A program made the position numbers and the translations under genes. Shown here piece by piece: positions 37,134 through 47,012 of a stretch of 64,000 nt of DNA. The notes below the pieces were generated by a model, which was not told the origin of the DNA, ran no database searches, and was given only the letters and a program-made list of their open reading frames with translations. How positions within the stretch are numbered: the stretch's first letter is position 1; every line of letters starts with the position of its first letter. This stretch comes from Vibrio sp. 16 (GTDB lineage: Bacteria > Pseudomonadota > Gammaproteobacteria > Enterobacterales > Vibrionaceae), in NCBI RefSeq assembly GCF_963681195.1, contig NZ_OY808997.1, positions 2,976,001 through 3,040,000 of the forward strand, read 5' to 3'.

Positions 37134-38150
37134 ATGAAAAAACTGCTAACTCTTTCAGCATTAGCATGTGCAACAATTGCACCTTCAGCAGCAATGGCAG
37201 CAGAAGAAGTGAACGTATACTCTTACCGCCAGCCGTTCCTAGTTGAGCCAATGTTCAACGAGTTCACGAAAGAGACTGGTATCAAAGTAAACGTGAAGTT
37301 TGCTAAGAAAGGTCTAGCAGAGAAGTTGGCTCAAGAGGGCGAGTACAGCCCTGCTGACGTGATTCTTACGGTTGATATCAGCCGCCTAGCAGAGCTAACT
37401 AACAAAGATCTTGTTCAAGCAGTACAAAGTGACGTTCTAGAAAAGAACATTCCTGCACAATACCAAGACACTGAAAACGAGTGGTTTGCTCTAACAACTC
37501 GTACGCGCAGCGTCTACTCTTCACGTGACCGTGTTGGTCGTCTAGGTGAAGAGTTCAACTACGCAGATCTAGCTAAGCCTGAATTCAAAGGTAAAATCTG
37601 TACTCGTAGCGGTAAGCACCCATACAACGTATCTCTAGTGTCTTCAATGATTGCTCACAAAGGTGAAGCGGAGACAAAAGAGTGGCTAGAAGGCGTTAAA
37701 GCAAACCTAGCACGCAAGCCTCAAGGTAATGACCGTGCACAAGTTAAAGCAATCAAAGAAGGTCTATGTGACGTTTCTCTTGGTAACAGCTACTACCTAG
37801 GTAAGATGGTGAATGACGCTGAGCAGAAAGCGTGGGCAGATGCAGTTTACATCAACTTCCCGAACCAGAAGACAACAGGCACTCACGTAAACATCTCCGG
37901 TATGGCGATGGCTAAGTACTCTCCAAATAAAGAGAACGCAGTGAAGCTGATGGAATTCCTATCTGGTGACAAAGCGCAAAGCATGTACGCAGAAGTAAAC
38001 TACGAGTACCCAGTTAAAGAAGGTGTTAAGCGCTCTGAGCTAGTAGCATCTTGGGGTGACTTCAAAGCAGATACAATTTCTCTAGACGAGATCGCTGATC
38101 ATCACGAAGCAGCAATCAAACTTCTAGACGAAGTTAAATTCGACCTTTAA
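37134..38150 (+). CDS. fbpA: FbpA, periplasmic iron(III)-binding protein
   Basis: Captures ferric iron in the periplasm and hands it to FbpB. Signal peptide with cleavage near residue 22 (AMA). The mature protein starts EEVNVYSYRQPFLVEP, typical of the FbpA/FutA family, and has the paired tyrosines in NSYYLGKM that usually ligate iron. 338 residues. Ribosome site AAAGGA; Fur box upstream. Followed by an attenuator-like hairpin before fbpB. Confidence 0.93.
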   Translation: MKKLLTLSALACATIAPSAAMAAEEVNVYSYRQPFLVEPMFNEFTKETGIKVNVKFAKKGLAEKLAQEGEYSPADVILTVDISRLAELTNKDLVQAVQSDVLEKNIPAQYQDTENEWFALTTRTRSVYSSRDRVGRLGEEFNYADLAKPEFKGKICTRSGKHPYNVSLVSSMIAHKGEAETKEWLEGVKANLARKPQGNDRAQVKAIKEGLCDVSLGNSYYLGKMVNDAEQKAWADAVYINFPNQKTTGTHVNISGMAMAKYSPNKENAVKLMEFLSGDKAQSMYAEVNYEYPVKEGVKRSELVASWGDFKADTISLDEIADHHEAAIKLLDEVKFDL

Positions 38151-38189
38151 TAGTCATTTAGCGGGTCAATAAACCTCGCTAGAATACAG

Positions 38190-38235
38190 CCTCAAGTCGC
38201 TCTTTTATCAGGGTTACTTGAGGTTGTTTGTTTTT
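38190..38235 (+). terminator. Attenuator-like hairpin between fbpA and fbpB
   Basis: An 8-bp stem CCTCAAGT/ACTTGAGG with an 18-nt loop followed by TTGTTTGTTTTT. It would allow more binding protein than permease to be made. Confidence 0.6.
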
Positions 38236-38325
38236 ATGGGTATAACTACCCCTAAACTATTAAAGGGATATGAGATGTATTTGCAACTGCATTTATGTTT
38301 CATACGGCCTCGTTGTAATTAGGCG

Positions 38326-39951
38326 ATGAAAGAAAAAAATTACCTATGGAAAACCAGTAGTGGAGTGCTTGCTTTGCTACTGGTTTTGCCGATCTTGGCA
38401 ATATTCACAACCGCAGTCGGTGAGACAAACGAACTGTTTTCTCACTTGATGTCGACGGTGATGCCCACTTATGCCTTTAACACGATCGTATTAGTGTTAG
38501 GGACGATGACATTGTCTTTGTTACTTGGCATTCCTTCTGCTTGGTTTATGGCAATGTGTCGCCTACCGAGCGAACGAGTTCTCCAGTGGGCACTGGTACT
38601 ACCGCTCGCGATGCCTGGCTATATCGTTGGTTATATATTTACCGATTGGTTTGATTTTGCTGGCCCAGTCCAGATCCTATTGCGTGACTTAACAGGATGG
38701 GGGCCAGGAGAATATTGGTTTCCAGATATTCGAACTCTCACTGGCGCCATTATCGTCCTTTCATTAGTTCTTTATCCTTACGTATATTTGCTGTGCCGAG
38801 CGGCATTTATGGAACAAAACGTGTCACTACTCCAATCAGCACGTCTATTGAAATGTTCACCTTGGGAGAGCTTTCGTCGTATATCGCTGCCACTTGTTAG
38901 ACCATCAATTGCGGTCGGTCTCTCTTTGGTCGCCATGGAAACGATTGGTGACTTTGGCACTGTAAGCTATTTTGCGGTAAATACCCTGACTACGGCGGTG
39001 TATGATACTTGGCTTGGCTACTCTAGCTTGACCGCGGCAGCGAAAATCTCTGCCATTATGCTGGTGGTTGTCATTTTACTTCTTAGTGCAGAGCGCTACA
39101 GTCGTCGTAAGCAAAAGCTATTTCAAAATCAATTTAGTAGTCGAGAAGATTTCCGTTACCAGCTCTCTGGTTGGAAAAAGTGGTTTGCGTTGGCATGGTG
39201 CTGGGGCTTGGTCTCTATCGCGTTTATATTCCCGCTCGGTCAGTTGATTATCTATGCCTACAAATACTTCGCTCAAAGTTGGACCGCTGAGTTTCGTGAG
39301 TATGCGTTGAACAGCTTATATGTCTCTTTGACCGCTGCATTTTTTGGTGTTCTCGTCGCATTGATTGTGAATTTCTGTCAGCGTGTAAGCCCAGGAAGAA
39401 AAAGTCTTGCTTTCATGCGTTTGTCCTCGATGGGCTACGCTGTGCCGGGTACGGTGCTAGCCATTGGGGTAATGGTTCCTGTGCTATTTATGGATCATTT
39501 TGTCAACGATGTGGCTAAAATGATGGATTGGGGACGTCCTGGGCTCATATTCTCAGGCTCTATGTTTGCGATTATCTTTGCTATGGTGGTGCGCTTTTCT
39601 GCGGTGGCGATTGGTAGCGTCGAAAGTAGCTTGAGTAAAGTATCCCCGTCGCTGGATATGGCATCGAGAACCATGGGGTGCAACTCTAACACCATGTTAT
39701 GGCGCGTGCATTTCCCACTCGTGCGCCGTGGCGCCTTGATTGCGGCATTACTGGTGTTTATTGAGTCCATGAAAGAGCTAAACGCTGCACTGTTGTTGCG
39801 TCCCTTCAATTTTGAAACACTCGCCACCTATGTTTATAACTTTGCCTCTGATGAGCATTTAGAGCTAGCGGCGTTGCCGGCTGTGCTGCTCGTTTTGGTG
39901 GGTTTAGTCCCGTTAGTTATAGTTAACCGTTCACTGGAGCATTCACACTGA
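38326..39951 (+). CDS. fbpB: FbpB, iron(III) ABC transporter permease
   Basis: Fused two-unit permease, 541 residues with about 12 helices. Each half has an EAA-type loop for ATPase contact (ESFRRISLPLVRPSI near 190; TMLWRVHFPLVRRGAL near 465), the arrangement of FbpB/SfuB/HitB. Weak ribosome site AGGCG. Its stop overlaps the fbpC ATG by one base (TGATG), so the two are coupled. Confidence 0.93.
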   Translation: MKEKNYLWKTSSGVLALLLVLPILAIFTTAVGETNELFSHLMSTVMPTYAFNTIVLVLGTMTLSLLLGIPSAWFMAMCRLPSERVLQWALVLPLAMPGYIVGYIFTDWFDFAGPVQILLRDLTGWGPGEYWFPDIRTLTGAIIVLSLVLYPYVYLLCRAAFMEQNVSLLQSARLLKCSPWESFRRISLPLVRPSIAVGLSLVAMETIGDFGTVSYFAVNTLTTAVYDTWLGYSSLTAAAKISAIMLVVVILLLSAERYSRRKQKLFQNQFSSREDFRYQLSGWKKWFALAWCWGLVSIAFIFPLGQLIIYAYKYFAQSWTAEFREYALNSLYVSLTAAFFGVLVALIVNFCQRVSPGRKSLAFMRLSSMGYAVPGTVLAIGVMVPVLFMDHFVNDVAKMMDWGRPGLIFSGSMFAIIFAMVVRFSAVAIGSVESSLSKVSPSLDMASRTMGCNSNTMLWRVHFPLVRRGALIAALLVFIESMKELNAALLLRPFNFETLATYVYNFASDEHLELAALPAVLLVLVGLVPLVIVNRSLEHSH

Positions 39952-40982
39952 TGAGCTGCGCATTATCGATTCGAAACCTCACGTGCAAATATGACGAGCA
40001 AACTACAGTGTTAGAGTCATTGTCGCTGGAAGTGGAACAAGGCGAAATCGTCTGTTTGCTGGGTGCCAGTGGTTGCGGGAAGACAACATTATTGAAAGCC
40101 ATCGCGGGTTTGTTGCCATTAAGCTCAGGAACCATGAGCTTAAACTGCATGCTGATTGATGATGGCAAAAACTGGCTTCCACCAGAGCAGCGTAACATTG
40201 GCATGATCTTTCAAGATTACGCGTTGTTTCCTCATTTAACGGTATCGCAAAATGTTGCCTTTGGTCTGCGTGATTTGCCGCACGATCAGCAACAGTCAAA
40301 AGTGAATGAGATGCTAGAGCTGGTTCATCTTGATGGTTATGCTGAACGCTACCCACATCAACTTTCCGGCGGCCAGCAACAGCGTGTGGCTATCGCTCGT
40401 TCGCTAGCGTACAAACCCGATCTGCTCTTACTCGATGAGCCATTTTCAAACATTGATACTCAAGTTCGTCATGAGCTGATTGGCGAGATCCGCAAAATCT
40501 TCAAAAAGCAGGGCGTGACGGCCATTTTTGTGACTCACAGTCGTGAGGAGGCGTTTGCCTTTGCTGACAAGATGGCGGTGATGAATCACGGTGTGATTGA
40601 GCAATATGGCACAGCGAGTGAGCTCTACTATCAACCCTCTAGCAAGTTCGTTGCTGATTTCTTGGGTGGTGGAAGCTACCTATCTGCGACTCGTGCATCA
40701 GAGTCTGAGTACGAAACGCAGTTGGGTTTGGTAGAAGCGATGGCGCAACAAGACATCTCTATCGGTGAGCATTGCGAACTATTACTTCGTCCGCAACATG
40801 TACAAATCAGTGCAGCAGAAGAGAGCAGTGTCACAGTGCTTGAGCAGCAATTTATGGGTGATCATTGTCGTTATGTGATTGATGCAAGCGGCCAGAAGTT
40901 GATCGCCAGCTCTGCAGAACCACTCACAATCGGTCAACAGGTCTCAGTGAAGGTTGAAACGCAGGGGGTCCTTGCTTTTTAG
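39951..40982 (+). CDS. fbpC: FbpC, iron(III) ABC transporter ATPase
   Basis: Energises iron(III) uptake. Walker A GASGCGKTT, signature LSGGQQQR and Walker B LLLLDEPFSNID are complete, followed by FVTHSREEA (H-loop) and a C-terminal TOBE-like regulatory domain (about 240-343). 343 residues. Translationally coupled to fbpB. Confidence 0.94.
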   Translation: MSCALSIRNLTCKYDEQTTVLESLSLEVEQGEIVCLLGASGCGKTTLLKAIAGLLPLSSGTMSLNCMLIDDGKNWLPPEQRNIGMIFQDYALFPHLTVSQNVAFGLRDLPHDQQQSKVNEMLELVHLDGYAERYPHQLSGGQQQRVAIARSLAYKPDLLLLDEPFSNIDTQVRHELIGEIRKIFKKQGVTAIFVTHSREEAFAFADKMAVMNHGVIEQYGTASELYYQPSSKFVADFLGGGSYLSATRASESEYETQLGLVEAMAQQDISIGEHCELLLRPQHVQISAAEESSVTVLEQQFMGDHCRYVIDASGQKLIASSAEPLTIGQQVSVKVETQGVLAF

Positions 40983-40990
40983 TTAACCAG

Positions 40991-41018
40991 ATAAAAAAGC
41001 CCAGCTCGAAAGCTGGGC
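40991..41018 (-). terminator. Terminator of the chitooligosaccharide operon
   Basis: An 8-bp stem GCCCAGCT/AGCTGGGC with a CGAA tetraloop; on the minus strand it runs into TTTTTTAT, so it ends the minus-strand operon and may also cap fbpC. Confidence 0.85.
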
Positions 41019-41056
41019 AAGTGTTCTTCACCTATAGGGACGGAGTTGACACTCCG

Positions 41057-42469
41057 TTAAAGTTGCAAGAAGTTTTTCACTTGCTGAAGAACACATTCTG
41101 CAGTTTCTTTATCTTCCATTTCGGCAAAGATACGCAGTAAAGGCTCTGTGCCTGAGAAGCGAGCAATGACCCAACCGCCATTCTTGAAGTAGACTTTTGC
41201 ACCGTCTTCATAGCTGACTTTATCGATCTCAAAGTCAAACTCAGGCAGCTGTTTCTCAACGTAGATTTTGTTGTACAGTGCCTCTTTCTCCGCTGGTTTG
41301 AATTTACAGTCTCCCTCTGCTGTATAGGCATAGCCGTACTTGCCGTAAATTTCGTCAAGCAACTCAGATAGTTTCTTGCCTGTAACAGAAATCATTTCGA
41401 CCAATAAGCTCGATGCAAATACGCCATCTTTGCCCTTGATATGCCCACGAATGGTTAAACCGCCCGAGCTTTCGCCACCAATCAGTGAATCGTCAGCTTC
41501 CATTTGTGAACTGATGTGTTTAAACCCAACGGGAACTTCGAACGATTTTTCACCGTGATCTGCAGCGATTTTATCTAAAATATGCGTCGTAGCGATGTTA
41601 CGAACCACCGAGCCCGTCCAGCCTTTGTACTCTAACAAGTAGTAGTACAACAGAATGAGCACTTCATTTGGGTGAATAAAGTTGCCTTTTTCATCAATGA
41701 TTCCGAGTCGGTCAGCATCACCATCGGTGCCGATACCAATATCGTAGCCTTCGGCGGCGACAAGATGTTTGAGACGATAAAGCGTTGCTGCACTTGGTGA
41801 CGGCATTAAGCCACCGAAGTCTGGGTTTTTGCCGTCATTGATTACGTCAACATCACAGCGGCCATTGATCAGTACCGTCTGCAGCGCGTTTTTCGCAACG
41901 CCGAACATAGGATCGATAAGAACGCGTAAGTTGGCCTTCTTGATCGCTTCAATGTCGATAAAGTCGATGATCGAGTCTACAAACTCGTTCATTGGGTTGA
42001 TGATTTGAATCAGTTTGTCTTCAACTGCCTGTTCAAAATCAACGCTTTTTACCTCTTGCGCAGTTAGCGTAGCGATTTGTGACTCGATTTTTTGGGTGAT
42101 GATTTCATCTGCGTCACGACCGCCTTCAATGAAGACTTTAATGCCGTTGTAATCGGCAGGGTTGTGCGATGCGGTAATACATGCCGAGTACGCGCAGCCC
42201 ATTTCCTTCGCTTTAAACATTACGATAGGCGTTGGGACAAATTTGTCGATAAAGCTAACGACAATGCCGTTTGCTGCTAGAACTTCAGCAAACCAACGAC
42301 CAGCTTTATCAGAAAGAAAGCGTCGGTCATAGCCAATCACAAAGCCGCGATCAGCAACCGATTCGTTATTCGTGATGTTTGCGACTGCTTGAGCCACCAA
42401 ACGTACATTATCTTTGGTGAACTCCTCACCAATAAATGCACGCCAGCCGCCTGTACCAAATTTGATCAT
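41057..42469 (-). CDS. Phosphohexomutase of chitobiose catabolism
   Basis: Alpha-D-phosphohexomutase family, 470 residues. Phosphoserine loop TASHNPADYNG with S101, metal loop GTDGDADRLG, sugar loop GGESSGG and phosphate-binding RFSGTEPLLR are all intact. It is not GlmM, PGM or ManB by context. As the last gene of an operon with chitobiose phosphorylase, its likely job is GlcNAc-1-P to GlcNAc-6-P, so that NagA can use it. That substrate is inferred from context and from work on Vibrio chitobiose phosphorolysis, not from sequence. Confidence 0.88.
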   Translation of the reverse strand: MIKFGTGGWRAFIGEEFTKDNVRLVAQAVANITNNESVADRGFVIGYDRRFLSDKAGRWFAEVLAANGIVVSFIDKFVPTPIVMFKAKEMGCAYSACITASHNPADYNGIKVFIEGGRDADEIITQKIESQIATLTAQEVKSVDFEQAVEDKLIQIINPMNEFVDSIIDFIDIEAIKKANLRVLIDPMFGVAKNALQTVLINGRCDVDVINDGKNPDFGGLMPSPSAATLYRLKHLVAAEGYDIGIGTDGDADRLGIIDEKGNFIHPNEVLILLYYYLLEYKGWTGSVVRNIATTHILDKIAADHGEKSFEVPVGFKHISSQMEADDSLIGGESSGGLTIRGHIKGKDGVFASSLLVEMISVTGKKLSELLDEIYGKYGYAYTAEGDCKFKPAEKEALYNKIYVEKQLPEFDFEIDKVSYEDGAKVYFKNGGWVIARFSGTEPLLRIFAEMEDKETAECVLQQVKNFLQL

Positions 42470-42525
42470 GATTCGATCCTCGATAAGAGCGGCATCCCGC
42501 CGCTTCTTAAATCTTTGCTAGCGAA

Positions 42526-42584
42526 CCGATGCACTTATTAAACTCAGTGCATCGGATAAATCAAAAGGGGAGAAGCTCTCCCCT
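42526..42584 (-). terminator. Two hairpins between chitobiose phosphorylase and mutase genes
   Basis: On the minus strand, first an 8-bp stem AGGGGAGA/TCTCCCCT followed by TTTTGA, then a 10-bp stem (CCGATGCACT/AGTGCATCGG). The first looks like a weak terminator that would lower mutase expression; the second may protect the mRNA end. Confidence 0.6.
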
Positions 42585-42593
42585 AAAAGATGA

Positions 42594-45002
42594 TTAACCT
42601 AGAGTAACGATAACTTCGTTTACTGAACCTTCCGCTTGAACTGGCACAGATACACCATTTACTGCTTCACCGTTCACGGTAATCGACTTAACGCCTTTGC
42701 TTACTGAATCAGGGTTAACCACTTTGATGTTGTACGTTGCACCTAGCCATTGACGAGTCACTTCGAAACCAGGCCAGCTCGTTGGAATACAAGGATCGAT
42801 AGTCAGACCATCGAAGCCTGTACGCACACCAAGGATAAAGTTAGTTACCGCGAAGTAAGCCCAGCCAGATGTGCCTGTTAACCATGGGTGGTTTGCACGA
42901 CCGTGGTCTTGGTGGTCACGACCCATGATGAACTGAACATATGAGTATGGTTCTGCAATACGTTTTTCGATGATGTCGTTCTGGTTGTATGGGTTTAGTG
43001 CATCATAGAACTTCATTGCACGGTCACCACGGCCTAACTTCGCTTCTGCTACCCATGCCCATGGGTTTGGATGCGAGAAGATAGCGCCGTTCTCTTTTAC
43101 GCCTTGGTAAACGCGAGTTACGAATCCGATATCATCGTTTGGCGTTGCGAATGATGGTGAGTTTAGGTGTAGGCCGTACTCAGAGAATAGGTTCTCGTCT
43201 ACTGCGTCCATCGCTTTCTCACCGCGCTCTTGAGATACCGCACCAGAAAGTACCGCAAGTGTGTTTGACTCTAGGTGTACACGGCCTTCTGCTTGTTGCG
43301 CTGTACCGATCTTGTCACCATTTTTCGTCAGACCACGGATGTACCAACCGCCTTCGTCGTCCCAAAGATGTGTTTCACACGCTTCACGAACGTTTGCTGC
43401 CATTTCCGTGTATTTCTCAACGTCTGCATCTTTACCCAAGTATTGCGCTAGGTCGATGAACTCTTGCAGTGCCCAGAAGTGTAGGAACGACACCATTGAA
43501 GATTCACCACCACCTAGGTTTAGACAGTCGTTCCAGTCTGCGCGCAGACCTTTACAAATACCGGTTTGACCGACGTATTCAGCTGAGAAGTCTAGCGCGG
43601 CTTTCATGTGGTCATAAACCGTTGCATCGCCACCGTCAGCGTAAGGGATCACTTCGTCAAAGAAGCTGTGCTCACCCGTTTCCATCACGTACTTACAGAT
43701 GGTTGGAACTAGCCATAGATGATCATCAGAACAGGTGTCTTCGATACCGTGGATCTTGTCTTCATCAGAAGGTGTTGGAACTACGGTTGGTGATTTCGAT
43801 GGTTTAACGTCAGCTTTCTCTGGATCGAACCAATCTGGATCGAATAGGTGTAGACCGTAACCCGCTTTCACCTGACCGCGTAGCAGGTCAACGATACGTT
43901 TACGCGTCATTGCAGGGTTAGCATGAGGAACTGAGATTGCATCTTGCGCTGTATCGCGGTAACCAAGACCAGTACGACCGCCCACCTCGATGAATGAAGC
44001 AAAACGAGACCACACCACACAAGTTTCTGCTTGGTATAAGGTCCAAGCGTTGATCATGGTATCTAGACCTTCGTTTGGTGATTTTACTTGGAACTTGCCA
44101 CAACGCTCATCCCAGTGTGCTTTGATACCCGCAAACGCATTATCAACTTCAGCAAGGTCTTGGTATTTAGCACGTAGACGCTTACCGTTGCCTTTACCGA
44201 TACCTAGAATGTAAGCAAAGCGAACTTCTTCACCCGGTTGGATAGTAAATTGCTTATGTAGAGAGCCACAGTGGTTGTAACACGTTTGTGCTGTGTTGAA
44301 ACACTTACCTTGTTCTACCGCTAACGGGTTTGCTTCGTCACGGTACAGACCAAGGAAGCTGTCACGTTGACCGTCGTATGAATCTGGGTCAAATGTTGAT
44401 GCTAGGTAGTAGAAGCCTTCGAAATCGTTGGTGTTGTAGTACAGGTCGTACTCAATCACGCCTTCGTTGTATGAGGTGCCCGCAGAGTAGAGAGACATCT
44501 GATGGTTTTGGTTATCAGATTGAATGTGGCTGAATGAGAATTCAACAAATGAGAATGCGCTGATCGTACGTGGTTTATCTGAGGTGTTTTTAATCACCAC
44601 ATCCCAGATTTCTGCGTCTTCGCCTTTTGGTACGAACAGCGTTTTTTCAGCTTCAATACCGTTGTATTCACACTTAAATTTAGAGTAAGACAAGCCATGG
44701 CGAACTTCGTAGTTTGCTTCGTCTAGGCTTTTCGCTACTGGTTGCCAAGAGATTGACCAGTAGTCACCTGTCTCATCATCACGCAGGTAAACGTAGTGTC
44801 CTGGGCGATCGAATGTCGCGTTAGGACGGAATTTAGTAACACGGTTATATTCAGGTGAATTGTAGAAAGAGTATCCCCCAGCATTGTGAGAGATGACTGT
44901 ACAGAACTTCTCTGTGCCCAAGTAGTTTGTCCATGGCGCAGGTACGTCTGGTCGAGTGATGACGTATTCACGATTGTCGTTATCGAAATAGCCGTATTTC
45001 AT
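42594..45002 (-). CDS. chbP: N,N'-diacetylchitobiose phosphorylase (GH94)
   Basis: Cleaves (GlcNAc)2 with phosphate into GlcNAc-1-P and GlcNAc, saving one ATP. GH94 family, 802 residues, with N-terminal beta-sandwich (about 1-270) and (alpha/alpha)6 barrel (about 310-730). The general acid is D492 in RADWND, the same position as in V. proteolyticus ChBP. No signal peptide, so cytoplasmic. Codon use is strongly biased, suggesting high expression. Confidence 0.95.
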   Translation of the reverse strand: MKYGYFDNDNREYVITRPDVPAPWTNYLGTEKFCTVISHNAGGYSFYNSPEYNRVTKFRPNATFDRPGHYVYLRDDETGDYWSISWQPVAKSLDEANYEVRHGLSYSKFKCEYNGIEAEKTLFVPKGEDAEIWDVVIKNTSDKPRTISAFSFVEFSFSHIQSDNQNHQMSLYSAGTSYNEGVIEYDLYYNTNDFEGFYYLASTFDPDSYDGQRDSFLGLYRDEANPLAVEQGKCFNTAQTCYNHCGSLHKQFTIQPGEEVRFAYILGIGKGNGKRLRAKYQDLAEVDNAFAGIKAHWDERCGKFQVKSPNEGLDTMINAWTLYQAETCVVWSRFASFIEVGGRTGLGYRDTAQDAISVPHANPAMTRKRIVDLLRGQVKAGYGLHLFDPDWFDPEKADVKPSKSPTVVPTPSDEDKIHGIEDTCSDDHLWLVPTICKYVMETGEHSFFDEVIPYADGGDATVYDHMKAALDFSAEYVGQTGICKGLRADWNDCLNLGGGESSMVSFLHFWALQEFIDLAQYLGKDADVEKYTEMAANVREACETHLWDDEGGWYIRGLTKNGDKIGTAQQAEGRVHLESNTLAVLSGAVSQERGEKAMDAVDENLFSEYGLHLNSPSFATPNDDIGFVTRVYQGVKENGAIFSHPNPWAWVAEAKLGRGDRAMKFYDALNPYNQNDIIEKRIAEPYSYVQFIMGRDHQDHGRANHPWLTGTSGWAYFAVTNFILGVRTGFDGLTIDPCIPTSWPGFEVTRQWLGATYNIKVVNPDSVSKGVKSITVNGEAVNGVSVPVQAEGSVNEVIVTLG

Positions 45003-45022
45003 GTTAATTTCCTTTTTACCAA

Positions 45023-45039
45023 GCTACCACTTTGGTAGC
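45023..45039 (-). other. Short intercistronic hairpin before chbP
   Basis: A 6-bp stem GCTACC/GGTAGC with a 5-nt loop, 20 nt before the chbP start in the 89-nt gap after the hexosaminidase gene. No T run follows on the minus strand except near the start, so probably a processing or stability element. Confidence 0.45.
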
Positions 45040-45091
45040 CAAAACTTTAAAGCTAGTGAAAACTGTTAATGACGAGTCATTAATCCAGATG

Positions 45092-47002
45092 TTATTTCCA
45101 AGGTTGGCGATACTGGACGCCTTGCCGCTCAAGAAGTGGCAAGTGTCCTTTTAGCCGGGATAAATAATCTTCCCAATTACGTTGAGGCTTGTTTGTCCAA
45201 CAGGCTTCTGCCATGGCCGTCAAACGAGGGAAGACCATGTAGTCCATGCGTTGTTGTGTGTTAATGATTTCGCACCAAAGCGCACATTGAATACCGAGAA
45301 TGCGTTTTCTTACAGGATCGCTATCAGGGATTTCTGCGAGAGGTTCATATCGATACGCATTTTCTAGAGGGATGACGGCAGCCCAATCGACGCCAGGCTC
45401 TTCAGGAGAGTAATCTTGGGTCATATCGAGGTACGTTGACTGACCTGGTTGGAGAATCACATCGAAGCCCTGTTTCGCACAATTCAGTGCGGCTTCTTCG
45501 CTCAACCACGAGTAAATGACGGTATCCTTGCTCACCTTGTTGCCATGTTGAGCTTCTTCCCAACCCACCATTCGTTTACCAAGAGTGCGCAGTTTTTTCT
45601 CTGCATAACGCAGGAGATGACCTTGCAACTCTTTTGCGCTCTGATAGTCGCGATCAGCCATGAGCTTTTGACATGCAGGGCTTTCAAGCCACACGCCATC
45701 AGGTACCTCATCGGCACCGATATGGATCCATTGAGAAGGGAATAGCTCCGCGACCTCTTCCAGAACGGTATCTAAAAACTCATAGGTACCCGGTAAACCT
45801 GGGTTTAGCACATTGTCTGTGTAGTGCTGTATGCTGCGAAACTGAGAGCGGTCCTCGTTATCTTGCAGTAGATGAGGTAAAGACTTAATCGCGGCTCGAC
45901 AGTGGCCAGGAATATCTATCTCAGGGATCACCGTGATGCCGCGCTCCGCAGCGTAAGCAATCACTTCTTTCACTTGTTGTTGTGAATAGTACCCGCCATA
46001 CACACTGTTTAAGTGGCTGTATTGAGGGACGATTGGTGTACCAGTCCCACGGTAAGCACCAATTTCGGTTAATTGAGGGTAGGCTTTGATTTCTAGTCGC
46101 CAACCTTCATCGTCCGTTAGGTGCCAATGGAAAGTGTTGAACTTGTAATGTGCAAGATGATTGATGAGACGCTTCACTCGCTCTATCGGATGAAAATGGC
46201 GAGCGCAATCGAGCATCATACCGCGGTACTTAAAGCGCGGGGTGTCGCAAATCTTGATATAAGGAATCGATAAAGTTTGGTCTTGATTAACTTGAGTCAG
46301 CTGCAGCAAGGTCGCGCTTGCGTGGACAAAACCGATACTTGAGCCTGCTTCTAGGCGAACACCAGATCCTGAGACAGTCAGCTGATATTCTCCCTCATCC
46401 AGCGTTGGGTTATTACGATATAAAATGTCACTCTGACCAATGGTTTGAACCTCAAAGTTAAACAGCTGGAAGAGTTCTTGTTGTAGCCAAGTCGCCGCCG
46501 TTTCGGCTAAAGAGGCTTGCAGTGTGATTTGGCTTGAGGCCGATAAATGGAAATGGCCATCATGCTGCTCTATATGATTTGGTTTTGGGATCAAGGCTAG
46601 ATCGGAGGCAATGGTCTCCGGCAGTTCACTACGCTCTCGGTACGGAGAGGCCAATACGATAGGCGTTAGAGTCGCCGGGTAGGTAACTGTGCCTTCATCT
46701 GTAGTAATGAGCGCGTCTTTAAGTCCATCAGTGTAAAAACGCAGTGGCGCAGTCCCAATGCTAAACTCGCAGTAGTAGTGCTGGTTAGCCGTCAAGATAG
46801 GCGTGTCGGGAGTAACGCGACAGAAACTGCCGACTTGTTCAACCGAACCATGAGTAAAGCTATCTGGCTGGATATAGCGATCGATGATGAACTGGAGCTG
46901 CCAGTTTGTCAGATCTTGATCGGTTAAATTGTGTACCGTTAAGCCAAAGCGGCAGAATTGTTTCTGCTCAGATAAAACGGCGAGTTCGACACGAAAGCTC
47001 AT
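45092..47002 (-). CDS. Cytoplasmic beta-N-acetylhexosaminidase (GH20)
   Basis: Releases GlcNAc from chitooligosaccharides. N-terminal CHB_HEX-like domain (about 1-125), GH20b domain (about 130-250) and catalytic barrel, with D431-E432 in HIGADEVP as the catalytic pair. The frame is open further upstream, but the ATG at 47002 with AAGGG and 10 nt after the preceding stop decides the start (636 residues). There is no signal peptide, so it acts on imported sugars. Resembles V. furnissii ExoI-type enzymes as I recall. Confidence 0.93.
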   Translation of the reverse strand: MSFRVELAVLSEQKQFCRFGLTVHNLTDQDLTNWQLQFIIDRYIQPDSFTHGSVEQVGSFCRVTPDTPILTANQHYYCEFSIGTAPLRFYTDGLKDALITTDEGTVTYPATLTPIVLASPYRERSELPETIASDLALIPKPNHIEQHDGHFHLSASSQITLQASLAETAATWLQQELFQLFNFEVQTIGQSDILYRNNPTLDEGEYQLTVSGSGVRLEAGSSIGFVHASATLLQLTQVNQDQTLSIPYIKICDTPRFKYRGMMLDCARHFHPIERVKRLINHLAHYKFNTFHWHLTDDEGWRLEIKAYPQLTEIGAYRGTGTPIVPQYSHLNSVYGGYYSQQQVKEVIAYAAERGITVIPEIDIPGHCRAAIKSLPHLLQDNEDRSQFRSIQHYTDNVLNPGLPGTYEFLDTVLEEVAELFPSQWIHIGADEVPDGVWLESPACQKLMADRDYQSAKELQGHLLRYAEKKLRTLGKRMVGWEEAQHGNKVSKDTVIYSWLSEEAALNCAKQGFDVILQPGQSTYLDMTQDYSPEEPGVDWAAVIPLENAYRYEPLAEIPDSDPVRKRILGIQCALWCEIINTQQRMDYMVFPRLTAMAEACWTNKPQRNWEDYLSRLKGHLPLLERQGVQYRQPWK

Positions 47003-47012
47003 AGTTTCGCCC

